A stretch of 44,010 bases of DNA from Prosthecobacter sp. (GCF_029946185.1 NZ_JAQSEA010000294.1:59554-103563); one strand, 5' to 3'; shown: positions 1 to 8,231, counted from the first letter of the stretch. Numbers and translations are program-made. The notes: generated from the sequence alone by a model not told the origin.

Positions 1-297
1 CAGGCGAAGATGCGGGAGCAACTGCTGCGGGCTGCTGTGGCATGCTACCGAAGGGAGCGCCGTTGGAATTCGCGCCCAAAGAGAAAGGCGACGCAGGGGA
101 AGAGGTGGGAGCAGCTGCTGCGGGCTGCTGTAGCATGCTGCCGAAGGGAGAGCCGTTGGAATTCGCGCCCAAAGAGAAAGGCGACGCAGGGGAAGAGGTG
201 GGAGCAGCTGCTGCTGGCTGCTGTGGCATGCTGCCGAAGGGAGAGCCGTTGGAATTCGCGCCCAAGGAGAAAGGCGACGCGGGTGGCTGCTGTACCG
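1..297. repeat. 93-bp tandem repeat inside the left-edge gene
   Basis: The word CATGCTRCCGAAGGGAG recurs at about 41, 134 and 227, exactly 93 bp apart, so each unit adds 31 codons without a frameshift. Units 2 and 3 are nearly identical; unit 1 carries a few substitutions. The array continues past base 1 to the left and decays after about 290. The short divergence suggests recent duplication by slippage or unequal exchange. Confidence 0.9.
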
Positions 298-970
298 CAG
301 GCGCTGCGGCCGGTTGAGTCATTTGGAACGGGGAGCCGGCGGCTGAGTGAGACGCAGGCGTTGCAGGCTGGGCGAACGAAAAAGGTGATGGCGATTGTGA
401 CGCACCATGTCCTTCGCGGGCCTGAGCGATCAACCCCGGAAGCTTCGCCGCTGGTAGTGCAACAAGACGTGGATCCTGAGGTGAAATAGGAACTTGGAAA
501 AGCGCCGGGCAGACACGATACAGCTCAAACAACGGCAATGCAGCCTGACCGCTGCGCAAAGCGTTTTCCAGCAGAGCGGGTGGCAGGGAAAGCGGCTGTT
601 GCGCTGGCAGTGCTCCCATTCGCACGACTTCGGCGGGCAGTTGATTGATTACATCTCCTACTGTAAGGGGCGAATTCGTGGCGGGTGCTCCAGTGACGTT
701 GAACGGCGACATTCCTGTGGATGAATTGATCGGCGGTGCCGCAATCGACTCGTTGCCAGCCGTTTTGAAAAGTGGATTGCCCCCGATTTGAAAGGGGGAA
801 GCACCAGCTGGAAACTGTAAAGGAGTAGACGCTTGCATGGATGAGAGGCTGTTTGTGCCCGAGCCAGCCACCCTCTGAAGAGGAGTTCCCGCCAAGCTTT
901 GATGAGCATCTTTCACCGGTTCGTTAGAACCGGCTCCACGCTGGAACAAACCTCGGAACGAAAAACTCAT
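1..970 (-). CDS. Low-complexity repeat protein, 5' part (runs off left edge)
   Basis: An open frame starts at an ATG at 970-968 and stays open to base 1, so at least 323 residues are encoded and the C-terminus is missing. The protein begins MSFSFRGLFQRG. Residues 1-100 are Ser/Gly/Pro/Ala-rich with spaced SPFQ/SPFN motifs and look disordered. Residues about 102-186 form a more ordinary globular stretch (LTVGDVINQLPAEVV, then LELYRVCP-type hydrophobic segments and KLPGLIAQ). The rest is low-complexity and ends in 31-residue tandem repeats containing SPFSLGANSNG and PFGSMPQQPAA. No signal peptide or catalytic motif is visible, and I do not recognise the family. The repeat region is also open on the plus strand, but that reading is basic, Arg/Trp-rich and has no family features. 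No clear ribosome-binding site precedes the start. The call rests on the long stop-free frame and sensible composition. Confidence 0.72.
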   Translation of the reverse strand, partial: MSFSFRGLFQRGAGSNEPVKDAHQSLAGTPLQRVAGSGTNSLSSMQASTPLQFPAGASPFQIGGNPLFKTAGNESIAAPPINSSTGMSPFNVTGAPATNSPLTVGDVINQLPAEVVRMGALPAQQPLSLPPALLENALRSGQAALPLFELYRVCPALFQVPISPQDPRLVALPAAKLPGLIAQAREGHGASQSPSPFSFAQPATPASHSAAGSPFQMTQPAAAPAVQQPPASPFSLGANSNGSPFGSMPQQPAAAAPTSSPASPFSLGANSNGSPFGSMLQQPAAAAPTSSPASPFSLGANSNGAPFGSMPQQPAAVAPASSP

Positions 971-1399
971 CGGCGGATAAAGCTGCCCGACTTAGCAAAG
1001 TAGCAAGCCTGTGTGAAAAATCTAGTAATTATAAACAAATACCTCGGCATTTGCCTTATTTAACCGAGGTTAAATATTTTGCCACTTAGTTCAAGATTTT
1101 TCATCGTTTTTCGACTGGCTGAATATTTTGCACCTGACTTGGGCCCGCAACACTCTTGTTTGCCGAGACTGGCAAGTCGCCTCGGCGGTGAAATGGGTTT
1201 TGTGCAGAGAGTTGCTTCTGCAGGTGTTACGCAGCGCCTTCTTCTACAGGTGGTGAAATCTGTATTTTATGGGTGCCGGTGAAGGGGGGGATGGGGCATT
1301 TGACGACTTGTGGAAAAATGAATTTCATCATTGATGAATTTTCCCTTGCGCAATCATAGTTTGAAAGCAATATCCCGGCCCGCTCAAACCGAGCAAAAC
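971..1399. other. Intergenic region between the repeat-protein gene and tRNA-Glu
   Basis: This AT-richer gap holds the 5' flank of the minus-strand repeat-protein gene and the upstream region of the tRNA gene. A 67-codon frame at 1079-1282 has no family features and is not called. A perfect 7-bp inverted repeat, TTCATCA-T-TGATGAA, lies at 1324-1338. A weak promoter match for the tRNA follows: TTGCGC at 1346-1351, 17 bp, then AATATC at 1369-1374. Neither element is strong enough to assign a factor. Confidence 0.4.
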
Positions 1400-1474
1400 G
1401 ACCCCTTCGTCTAGCGGTTAGGACACATCCCTTTCACGGATGCGACACGAGTTCGATTCTCGTAGGGGTCGCCA
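1400..1474 (+). tRNA. tRNA-Glu (anticodon TTC)
   Basis: The acceptor stem GACCCCT (1400-1406) pairs with AGGGGTC (1464-1470), the discriminator is G1471 and CCA is encoded at 1472-1474. The anticodon stem is CATCC/GGATG around the loop CTTTCAC (1431-1437), giving anticodon TTC at 1433-1435. The T-arm loop GTTCGATTC is canonical. The D-arm contains AGCGGTTAGG. Confidence 0.97.
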
Positions 1475-1492
1475 CTCTCTTTTAGAGAGTGG
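1472..1492 (+). terminator. Hairpin directly after tRNA-Glu
   Basis: A perfect 9-bp stem, CCACTCTCT (1472-1480) and AGAGAGTGG (1484-1492), closes a TTT loop and begins with the encoded CCA of the tRNA. No T-tract follows, so this may be a processing or weak termination structure rather than a canonical intrinsic terminator. Confidence 0.45.
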
Positions 1493-1663
1493 TGACCAGA
1501 GGTGGAATCCTCTCAAACCAAGTCCAAACCTCACTGAAAGCATCAAGCATGCTGCTACAACGAGATGTGGTAAATATGTCGCAGGCTAATTTTTAACCTG
1601 TAACTCACTCTTCGCCGTGAAGCTGTGCTGGACACCGCATCCGCATCCGCTAGGCATGCATGC

Positions 1664-2608
1664 ATGTCTTCATCTGGCGGCAAAATTTTCATCACCGGTC
1701 ATCAAGGGCTCGTCGGACGCGCACTGCTGCGCCACTACGCAAACAAACCCGAATGGCAGGTCATTACTCGCACCAAGGCAGAGCTCGATCTGCGTGATCA
1801 GCAGGCGACCAATGCCTTCTTCGCAGCGGAGAAGCCGGATCAGGTGATCCTGGCTGCGGCGACTGTAGGTGGCATCAAGGCCAGCTACACTCAGCCTGTC
1901 GATTTCCTGCTCAATAATCTGCAGATTCAAAACAGCGTGCTGTCTGCAGCACACCAGTATGAGACGAAGAAGCTGCTCTTCCTGGGTAGTACCTGCATTT
2001 ATCCCAAGGCGGTGGAAATGCCCATCCGTGAAGACAGCCTCATGACCGGGCCGATGGAGGAGACCAATGCTCCGTATGGGATCGCCAAGATCGCGGGGAT
2101 CAAGCTCTGCCAGGGCTACCGGCATCAGCATGGGCGTGATTTCATCTGCGGCATGCCGGCCAATCTGTACGGTTCCTTTGACAACTTTGATCCGGAACAT
2201 TCCCATGTGCTGCCTTCGCTGATCCGCCGCTTTCACGAGGCCAAACTGCACAACAAGCATTCCGTCACGCTCTGGGGCAGTGGTAACCCCACGCGCGAGT
2301 TCCTATTCGTGGATGATCTGGCTTCCGCCTGCGCCTTCCTGCTCGAAAACTACAGCAGCCCCGACATCATCAACATCGGCACCGGCGCGGAGATCAGCAT
2401 CCGCGATGCCGCAGAGGCGATCAAAACGATCATCGGCTACGAGGGCGAAATCCTCTGGGACACCACGCAGCCAGATGGGAATCCGCGCCGCCTGCTGGAC
2501 GTCAGTCGCATGGAAAAACTCGGCTGGAAGGCCAGCACCGACTTCCGTGAAGGCGTTGCCCGAACCTACCAGTGGTTTCTCGACAACCGGGCCACCGCCC
2601 GCGTGTGA
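1664..2608 (+). CDS. fcl: GDP-L-fucose synthase
   Basis: The enzyme converts GDP-4-keto-6-deoxy-mannose to GDP-L-fucose by epimerisation and NADPH reduction in the cytoplasm, supplying fucose for surface glycans. It is an extended SDR of 314 residues, the usual family length. The N-terminal nucleotide-binding motif is KIFITGHQGLVG (residues 7-18). The catalytic triad is visible as S109 (in GSTCIYP), Y138 and K142 (in PYGIAK). The C-terminal half has the REFLFVDDLA motif typical of the family. I chose the ATG at 1664 because it places the beta-strand near the N-terminus as in relatives; an in-frame GTG at 1625 would add 13 residues. No gmd (GDP-mannose dehydratase) is nearby, so the substrate must be made elsewhere. 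A methyltransferase follows 39 bp downstream on the same strand. Confidence 0.93.
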   Translation: MSSSGGKIFITGHQGLVGRALLRHYANKPEWQVITRTKAELDLRDQQATNAFFAAEKPDQVILAAATVGGIKASYTQPVDFLLNNLQIQNSVLSAAHQYETKKLLFLGSTCIYPKAVEMPIREDSLMTGPMEETNAPYGIAKIAGIKLCQGYRHQHGRDFICGMPANLYGSFDNFDPEHSHVLPSLIRRFHEAKLHNKHSVTLWGSGNPTREFLFVDDLASACAFLLENYSSPDIINIGTGAEISIRDAAEAIKTIIGYEGEILWDTTQPDGNPRRLLDVSRMEKLGWKASTDFREGVARTYQWFLDNRATARV

Positions 2609-2647
2609 TCTTGCGCATGAAGTCTAGCTGGACACGCCAGCACAACA

Positions 2648-3946
2648 ATGCCAATTGAGCCAATGGCCATCCAAGCTTTCCGCCCCGTCCTCATCACCCG
2701 CAACACCTGCCGTATTTGCGGCTCACGCAGCCTCACCCCTGTCGTCAGCCTTGGGGATCAATTCATTGGCGGCGTGCTCGCGAGTGCCGATGGCAGTGCG
2801 CTCATCAAGCGCAAAGTCCCTCTCGATCTCGTCCGCTGCGACCCCTCCCAGGATGAAAACGCCTGCGGTCTGGTGCAGATGCGCCACTCGGTGCCACCGA
2901 AGGTGCTCTACCACCGCTACTACTACGAGTCCGGCATCAATCAGTCCATGATCGACAACCTCGCGGGCATTACTCAGCTCGTCGAGCAAACCGTCACTCT
3001 CAAGGCCAAGGACATCGTGCTCGACATCGGTTGCAACGACGGCACGCTGCTCTCCAGCTATCAGACCCAAGGGCTCCGCCACATCGGCATTGATCCTTCA
3101 GACGTGGCCCTGAAAGCCCGTGCCAAAGGCTTTGAAGTCGTGAACGACTTCTTCTCCGCCCGCGCCTTCAAGAGCGTGCACGCCACAGAGAAAGCCCGCG
3201 TCGTCACCAGCATCTCCATGTTCTATGACTTGGAAAATCCGCATGCCTTCGTGCAGGACATCGCTGATGTGCTCGCCAACGACGGCATCTGGATTTTGGA
3301 GCAGAGCTATCTGCCTGCGATGCTCGACATCAACAGCTTCGACACCATCTGCCATGAGCACTTGGAGTACTACTCTCTCGCAGTGCTTGAGCGCCTCTTC
3401 GGTGATCACGGCCTCGAAGTCATCGACGTGCATCTCAACGACGTGAACGGCGGCAGCTTCCGCCTCGTGGTGGCCAATGCCGGTCAGGTCAAGCCTTCCG
3501 CTGAAGCACTTGTCCGCGTGCAGGACCTCCGCATCCGCGAATTCGAAATGGCGATCGATTCCGATGCTCCCTACGCCATCTTCCGCGACAACATCGAGCG
3601 CATCCGCACGGACCTCACCGCCTTCCTGCAGAAGGCCAAGGCCGAAGGCAAAGTGGTGCACGGCTACGGTGCCTCCACCAAGGGCAGCACCACACTGCAG
3701 TTCTGCAATGTTACCAATGACCTCGTGACCGCCATTGCCGACCGCAATCCGATCAAGTGGGGCAGCTACACCATCGGTACACAGATCAAGATCATCTCCG
3801 AAGAGGAATCCCGCGCCGCGAAGCCCGACTACTATCTTGTGCTTCCCTGGCACTTCATGCCTGAGTTCCTCAAGCGTGAGACAGAATTCCTGGCCCGTGG
3901 CGGCAAGTTCGTCGTCCCGATGCCACAGGTGCATCTGGTGGGCTGA
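2648..3946 (+). CDS. Class I SAM methyltransferase of the sugar C-methyltransferase type
   Basis: This 432-residue protein has the three-part layout of NDP-hexose C-methyltransferases. An N-terminal zinc-binding part carries C21xxC24 with C64 and C73. The SAM-binding core has VLDIGCNDG (residues 124-132). The C-terminal domain contains GYGASTKGST, a Methyltransf_14-type motif. The HEHLEYY segment in the middle matches the conserved catalytic region of this family. The likely role is methylation of a nucleotide-activated keto-sugar for a branched deoxysugar, or a related step in glycan synthesis. The location 39 bp after fcl suggests co-transcription and a shared polysaccharide pathway. The exact substrate cannot be read from sequence. 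An alternative start at 2663 would shorten it by five residues. Confidence 0.85.
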   Translation: MPIEPMAIQAFRPVLITRNTCRICGSRSLTPVVSLGDQFIGGVLASADGSALIKRKVPLDLVRCDPSQDENACGLVQMRHSVPPKVLYHRYYYESGINQSMIDNLAGITQLVEQTVTLKAKDIVLDIGCNDGTLLSSYQTQGLRHIGIDPSDVALKARAKGFEVVNDFFSARAFKSVHATEKARVVTSISMFYDLENPHAFVQDIADVLANDGIWILEQSYLPAMLDINSFDTICHEHLEYYSLAVLERLFGDHGLEVIDVHLNDVNGGSFRLVVANAGQVKPSAEALVRVQDLRIREFEMAIDSDAPYAIFRDNIERIRTDLTAFLQKAKAEGKVVHGYGASTKGSTTLQFCNVTNDLVTAIADRNPIKWGSYTIGTQIKIISEEESRAAKPDYYLVLPWHFMPEFLKRETEFLARGGKFVVPMPQVHLVG

Positions 3947-3977
3947 TCGTAGCGAAGGTGTTCGCTTAAGGTGCAAG

Positions 3978-4000
3978 AGCCTCCGAAATACTCGGAGGCT
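3978..4000 (+). terminator. Hairpin after the methyltransferase gene
   Basis: A perfect 9-bp stem AGCCTCCGA/TCGGAGGCT with a 5-base loop begins 31 bp past the stop codon. It is followed by GATTGG rather than a T-run, so it is a plausible but not canonical terminator. Confidence 0.45.
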
Positions 4001-4053
4001 GATTGGATTGCACTCGTGGAGTGTGGGCTAAATCGAGCCACTGCTTTGCGGAA

Positions 4054-4199
4054 CGTAGGTTGGGTGTGTTTGGCGGATGCCGCCTCCTCAAACTCACGGA
4101 CACCTCTCCGCCAAACCGCCCGACTGCGAGGACGCTCCTACGCCAGAGTGCTTGCGATGCGCTCGAAGACGGGCGGGCTGTCGCCACACCCATCCTACG
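4054..4199. repeat. REP/BIME-like inverted repeat element, 146 bp
   Basis: The ends are inverted copies of CGTAGGWTGGGTGTG (4054-4068 and 4185-4199, 14 of 15 matching). Just inside the left end is a small palindrome GGCGG-ATG-CCGCC (4072-4084), and TTTGGCGGA (4069-4077) pairs perfectly with TCCGCCAAA (4107-4115). Inside the right end GGCG and CGCC flank GGGCTGT. Two hairpin units in opposite orientation is the layout of bacterial REP pairs. Short open frames across it are not convincing genes. Confidence 0.65.
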
Positions 4200-4266
4200 A
4201 CCATACGCTGCCATTTCACATTCGGTTTGAATGTCGCGCCTTGCTCGCTCGTCTAGCCACTCACCC

Positions 4267-6018
4267 ATGGACGACAAGCCCGAGCCGATGACCAACAGCA
4301 GCGCGCTGCGCCGACTGCTCGCGTTTGCACGCGGCCACTGGCGCATCGCAGCGTGGCAGTTCACCCTGGCTGTCGCAGGGACCTCGCTCATCTTCGTTTT
4401 CCCCGGAGTGGTGCGCTGGTTCATGGATGAAATCATCCCGCAGAAGCGCAGCGATCTGATCTGGCGCGCGGGCGGTCTGGCGCTGCTGGCGTTCGCGTTG
4501 CGAGAGGGTTTGTTCTACTTCCGTACCCGGGTGAACTGCACCTTTGAGCAGCGCATGATCACCGATCTGCGCAGCCAGTTGCATCGCAAAATCGAGCTTC
4601 TCCCTCTACGCTGGTTTGACCATCAGAGCACCGGGGACATTCTCACCAAGCTGGCCGATGACGTGCCTGCTACGCAGCGGGTCATCCTCGAAAGCATCGA
4701 GCAGGGGAGCACCGCTGTGCTGCAGATCATCGTCACCGCCATCGTCATGCTGGTGGCAGATGCGAAGCTCGCGCTCATCGTCCTGGCCCCGACGCCGCTC
4801 ATTGCCGCCGGTGGCTGGATCTACTCACGCTGGGTCTCCCCTCGCGCCACAGCAGCACGTGAGGCCACCAGCGCGCTCAACGCCACCCTGCACGACACCA
4901 TCACGGGTATCCGCCAAATTAAGAGCTTCACCGCTGAGGAGATGCGGCAGTGGAAATTTCTCGCCGCCAGCCATCGCCTCAAAGAAAAACAGACCAACCT
5001 CATGGCGGCCTGGGCTTTCTACTCACCCTCCATGACCTTGCTCGGTAACGGCGGGCTTGTCCTGCTGCTTATGGCCGGTTCCTGGTGGTGTGTGCAAGGC
5101 AGCATGACCACTGGTCAGTTGATGGAATTTTTGCTCCTCGTTGGCTTCCTCTACGAACCCATCGCCCGTCTTCACGGCGTCAATCAAACCCTGCTCAACG
5201 GCCTCTCCGCAGCCAAGCGCGTCTTCGCCATCCTCGACAACGAAACCGAGGAGGAACTCGATGCCGGCCAGTCGCTTCCAGCCATCCGTGGCGAGATCGC
5301 ATTCAATGCCGTCACTTTCAGCTACCGTGCCGACAAGCCGGTGCTGCATGACATCTCGCTCAAGGCAGCTCGTCACCAAACCATCGCCATCGTCGGTGCC
5401 ACCGGTTCCGGCAAGAGCACGCTGTTTCAGCTTCTCACCCGCTTCTACGATCCGCAAAGCGGAAGCATCACACTCGATGGCGTGCCATTGCAGGACCTCA
5501 GCAAACGCTTCCTGCGCCAGTCCCTCGCCTATGTCACGCAGGAGGCCTTTCTCTTTGCCGGAACGGTGCGCGATAACCTCCTGCTCGGCCAAGCGTCTGC
5601 CACGGATGAAGAGCTCTGGACCGCCTTGCGCGACGCCTGCGCCGAAGACTTCGTGCAGCGCCAGCCCGAAGGCCTCGATGCTGAAGTGGGCGAACGCGGC
5701 GTACTTCTGAGCGGTGGCGAGCGCCAGCGCCTTGCTCTTGCCCGTGCTTTTCTCAAAGACGCCCCCATCCTCCTGCTCGATGAAGCCACCTCCGCCGTCG
5801 ATGTGAAGTCCGAGCACCTCATTCAAACGGCGCTGGCCAAACTCCGCGCCAACCGCACCAGCCTCATCATCGCCCATCGTCTCAGCACCATCGTAGAGGC
5901 AGATGTGATCTACGTGCTACATCAGGGCCACATCCTCGCGAGTGGGACGCATGAGGAGCTGTTGCAGACATCCCCATATTATCGCGAGATGGCTGCACTG
6001 GCGTTTGATGGGGGATAG
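4267..6018 (+). CDS. ABC exporter, permease and ATPase in one chain (MsbA-like)
   Basis: A half-transporter of 583 residues that should act as a homodimer in the inner membrane. The N-terminal half has about six hydrophobic segments of the type I exporter fold. The ATPase half contains Walker A GATGSGKST (377-385), the signature LSGGERQRLALARAF (from 481), Walker B ILLLDEATSA (from 501) and the H-loop IIAHRLSTI. The family includes the lipid A flippase MsbA and multidrug exporters; the substrate cannot be decided here. Placement after two sugar-nucleotide genes suggests export of a lipid-linked glycan or lipid, but a hairpin and a repeat element separate it from them. An in-frame ATG at 4231 would add 12 residues adjoining the repeat; I prefer 4267. 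The stop codon lies inside an inverted repeat. Confidence 0.9.
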   Translation: MDDKPEPMTNSSALRRLLAFARGHWRIAAWQFTLAVAGTSLIFVFPGVVRWFMDEIIPQKRSDLIWRAGGLALLAFALREGLFYFRTRVNCTFEQRMITDLRSQLHRKIELLPLRWFDHQSTGDILTKLADDVPATQRVILESIEQGSTAVLQIIVTAIVMLVADAKLALIVLAPTPLIAAGGWIYSRWVSPRATAAREATSALNATLHDTITGIRQIKSFTAEEMRQWKFLAASHRLKEKQTNLMAAWAFYSPSMTLLGNGGLVLLLMAGSWWCVQGSMTTGQLMEFLLLVGFLYEPIARLHGVNQTLLNGLSAAKRVFAILDNETEEELDAGQSLPAIRGEIAFNAVTFSYRADKPVLHDISLKAARHQTIAIVGATGSGKSTLFQLLTRFYDPQSGSITLDGVPLQDLSKRFLRQSLAYVTQEAFLFAGTVRDNLLLGQASATDEELWTALRDACAEDFVQRQPEGLDAEVGERGVLLSGGERQRLALARAFLKDAPILLLDEATSAVDVKSEHLIQTALAKLRANRTSLIIAHRLSTIVEADVIYVLHQGHILASGTHEELLQTSPYYREMAALAFDGG

Positions 6019-6110
6019 ACCTCCGGCCTGTCGATGGACTGGGGCTTCCAGCCTTAGATCAGAAACGAAGGCGGGACGCCTCGATCCGGTGACAGGCCGG
6101 AGGTCTATCC
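6013..6110. repeat. Inverted repeat element overlapping a stop codon, 98 bp
   Basis: Perfect 20-bp inverted arms at 6013-6032 and 6091-6110 (outer end GGATAGACCTCC, inner end GGCCTGTC). The TAG stop of the ABC exporter (6016-6018) is part of the left arm. The 58-bp interior contains no gene. It probably acts as a strong structure between convergent genes, next to the efp terminator. Confidence 0.8.
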
Positions 6111-6116
6111 TCCCAA

Positions 6117-6150
6117 CAAAAACGCCTGACCGTTTTCACGATCAGGCGTT
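6117..6150 (-). terminator. Intrinsic terminator of the EF-P gene
   Basis: Read on the minus strand, AACGCCTGATCG pairs with CGGTCAGGCGTT (one G-T pair) around TGAAAA and is followed by TTTTGTTGG. It begins 27 bp after the EF-P stop codon and fits a Rho-independent terminator. Confidence 0.8.
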
Positions 6151-6176
6151 CGTTGATTCAATGATCTCAGCTCAGC

Positions 6177-6746
6177 TTAGTTCGAGCGGCCAAGATAGGT
6201 ATTGTCTTCGGTTTTGATGCTAACCTTGTCACCGTTGTTGATGAACAGCGGCACCTGCACGCGCATACCAGATTCGGTGATGGCTTCCTTATAAACGTTG
6301 TTCGCGGAGTCACCCTTCACGCCAGCAGGGCTGTCGGTGATCGTCATGACGATGTTGGCTGGCAGTTCGATGCCGGCGACGACGTCATCCGCGAAGACGA
6401 CGAGGTACTTCTGACCTTCGATGAGGTAGCCACGGGTCTTGGCGTCCAGCTTGTCTTCACCGATGAGCACGTCTTCAAACGTTTCCGGGTGGATGAAGTG
6501 GTAGCCGTCGCCGTCTTTGTAGCTGAACTCGTGGTTGTCGCGGACAAGGTTCACGGATTCGAGCGACTCATTGGAAGTCATGCGCAAATTGTACATCTTG
6601 CCGATGGTGATGCTGCGGACGGACATCTGCACGAACGAGGCCATGCGCGGTGGCGTCTTGAGTTCGGTGTCGGTAACGACGCAAACGTCGTTGTTGTGGC
6701 GGACGGCATGTCCTTTGCGGAGATTGATAACTGGTGTGGCTGGCAT
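6177..6746 (-). CDS. efp: Elongation factor P, YeiP/EfpL-like
   Basis: A 189-residue protein with the three beta-barrel layout of EF-P, which enters the ribosomal E site and relieves stalling at polyproline. The length is normal. The ending VPLFINNGDKVSIKTEDNTYLGRSN is typical of the family C-terminal domain. The tip loop of domain I reads KTPPRMASF, so the modified lysine of the E. coli PGKG loop is replaced by R34. The stretch RDNHEFSYKDGDGYHFI and the C-terminal YLGR resemble E. coli YeiP (EfpL) more than EF-P. I chose the ATG at 6746, which gives MPATPVINLRKG; an upstream start at 6785 would add a non-conserved tail. No modification enzyme (EarP, EpmA) is visible nearby. A terminator follows. 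Confidence 0.92.
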   Translation of the reverse strand: MPATPVINLRKGHAVRHNNDVCVVTDTELKTPPRMASFVQMSVRSITIGKMYNLRMTSNESLESVNLVRDNHEFSYKDGDGYHFIHPETFEDVLIGEDKLDAKTRGYLIEGQKYLVVFADDVVAGIELPANIVMTITDSPAGVKGDSANNVYKEAITESGMRVQVPLFINNGDKVSIKTEDNTYLGRSN

Positions 6747-6857
6747 AAGAGCGTGTTTCCTTGGCGAGTTTGGCGTGCATTGCAAGCGCCGGTTCGAGGC
6801 CCCCCGCGCTTCAGGCGGACGGCGGAGGATTGATTTCGGAGTTTATTGGCAGGCTGT

Positions 6858-8174
6858 TTAAGACAGATTCAGGGCACCGCCTTCGCAGAGCTCCTTCTTG
6901 CCGAAGGTCTGCAGGTCGTGCCCCATGCCCTGTGCCACGGACATCCAGAGGCGGTTGTGAGCGGCTTTGTCGAATTTCAGGCTGCGACCCATTTTGAAAC
7001 CGCAGCCGCCGCCGATCATGATGTAGGGGATGTTGTCGAGCGTGTGGCTGTTGCCCTTGCCGAGTTCATTGGTCCAAACGAGGAGCGTGTTGTCCAGCAT
7101 GCTGCCACCTCCGGTGGCTTCGGGCGTTTCACTCAGACGCTTCGCCAGATAGGCAAACTCACCGGCAAACCAAGTGTTGATCTTCATCAGCTTTTCGTAG
7201 CTGTCCTTCTTGTCATCCGGATCGTGCGAGAGGGAGTGGTGCCCCTCCTGGATGCCCAGCCAGCGCATCTGTGCCATGCCGACGGAGCGCATGTACTGCA
7301 GCGTGCCCACGCGCGCCATGTCATTGGCCAATGAGTTCACCAGCAGGTCGATCTGAATGCGGCTGATCTGCGGGGTGTTGTCGTTCACGAGTTCGATGCT
7401 CGGGTCCACCTGCGGTACGGCGTGTGCCAGCTTGCCCTGTTTGTCGGCATCGGCCAAATCCTGCTCCATGCTGCGCACCAGGGTCATGTGCTGGTCCAGC
7501 AGCGCCTTATCCCGGGCGCTGAGTTTGGCAGATACACGTTTCAGATCATCGCGCACATCGTCCAAAATGCTGACGAGGCTGTCCTTGTCTTTCATGCGAC
7601 CATAGACTTTTTTCAGAATCTGATGCGGATCATCAATGGGAGCGACGGGTTGATTGCCACCGGCATAACTCATGCGCGTCCACGGGTCAGCACGCTCTGG
7701 CACCGCCACGCCAAACTCCAGAGAGCCAAAGCGGGTCTTGGTCTCCGCGCGGCTTTGCAGGAAGTTCTTCAATTCCTGATCGATGGAGATGTTGCTGGCC
7801 CAGCCCGCCGGATTGCCACCGCCACCCATGATGTTTCCCTTGAGCAGTTCATCGCAGGTGAGCAGACAGCTCATGCCACGCATGTGGCTGTCGCCATCGC
7901 CCTTCACTTTGTTGGCGATGCCGTGCAGGATGAGCATCTGCTTTTTGAACGGCTCCAGCGGCTTGAGGATTGATTTGAAACTGAAATCCGCGCCTTCCTG
8001 ATCCGGCCAGAACTCATTCGGCAGCGTGCCGTTCGGCGAGAACATGATGATCAGCCGCTGCTTCCTCTGCGGGGCAGGGGCACCTGTGATGCTCGGCAGC
8101 CCGGCAAGAAAGGGCAGGGCACCGGCAGAGATGCCGAGATCACGCAGGAATTGGCGGCGGTGAAGGTGTTTCAT
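6858..8174 (-). CDS. Tat-exported DUF1552 protein
   Basis: A 438-residue protein with a Tat-type N-terminus (HRRQFLRDLGISAGALPFLAGLP) followed by the conserved DUF1552 body: RLIIMFSPNGTLPNEFWP near the N-terminus, GIANKVKGDGDSHMRGM, and LLVWTNELGKGNSHTLDNIPYIMIGG near the C-terminus. The family resembles the alkaline phosphatase/sulfatase-like DUF1501 group and is abundant in Planctomycetes and Verrucomicrobia; its reaction is not established. It is usually linked to genes for large cytochrome-domain proteins (DUF1592/DUF1588/DUF1585), and none is present here. A DUF1080 gene lies 57 bp upstream on the same strand, so the two may be co-transcribed and act on periplasmic carbohydrate. No Shine-Dalgarno sequence precedes the ATG. 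Confidence 0.92.
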   Translation of the reverse strand: MKHLHRRQFLRDLGISAGALPFLAGLPSITGAPAPQRKQRLIIMFSPNGTLPNEFWPDQEGADFSFKSILKPLEPFKKQMLILHGIANKVKGDGDSHMRGMSCLLTCDELLKGNIMGGGGNPAGWASNISIDQELKNFLQSRAETKTRFGSLEFGVAVPERADPWTRMSYAGGNQPVAPIDDPHQILKKVYGRMKDKDSLVSILDDVRDDLKRVSAKLSARDKALLDQHMTLVRSMEQDLADADKQGKLAHAVPQVDPSIELVNDNTPQISRIQIDLLVNSLANDMARVGTLQYMRSVGMAQMRWLGIQEGHHSLSHDPDDKKDSYEKLMKINTWFAGEFAYLAKRLSETPEATGGGSMLDNTLLVWTNELGKGNSHTLDNIPYIMIGGGCGFKMGRSLKFDKAAHNRLWMSVAQGMGHDLQTFGKKELCEGGALNLS

Positions 8175-8231
8175 GGGGGTATAAAAGCTACGCAGAAGAT
8201 ACGCACATCTTGCGCTCCCGCGTAGGCGAAA

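Noticed and set aside
1-297. CRISPR array
   Set aside because: The 93-bp units are nearly identical over their whole length, with no constant-repeat/variable-spacer pattern, and are coding.
10-489. Plus-strand reading through the 93-bp repeats (Arg/Trp-rich protein)
   Set aside because: It is antisense to the longer minus-strand frame, has an unnatural composition, and stays open only because the repeat unit is a multiple of three.
1079-1282. 67-codon plus-strand frame before tRNA-Glu
   Set aside because: No family features, no ribosome-binding site and an AT-rich flank; likely chance.
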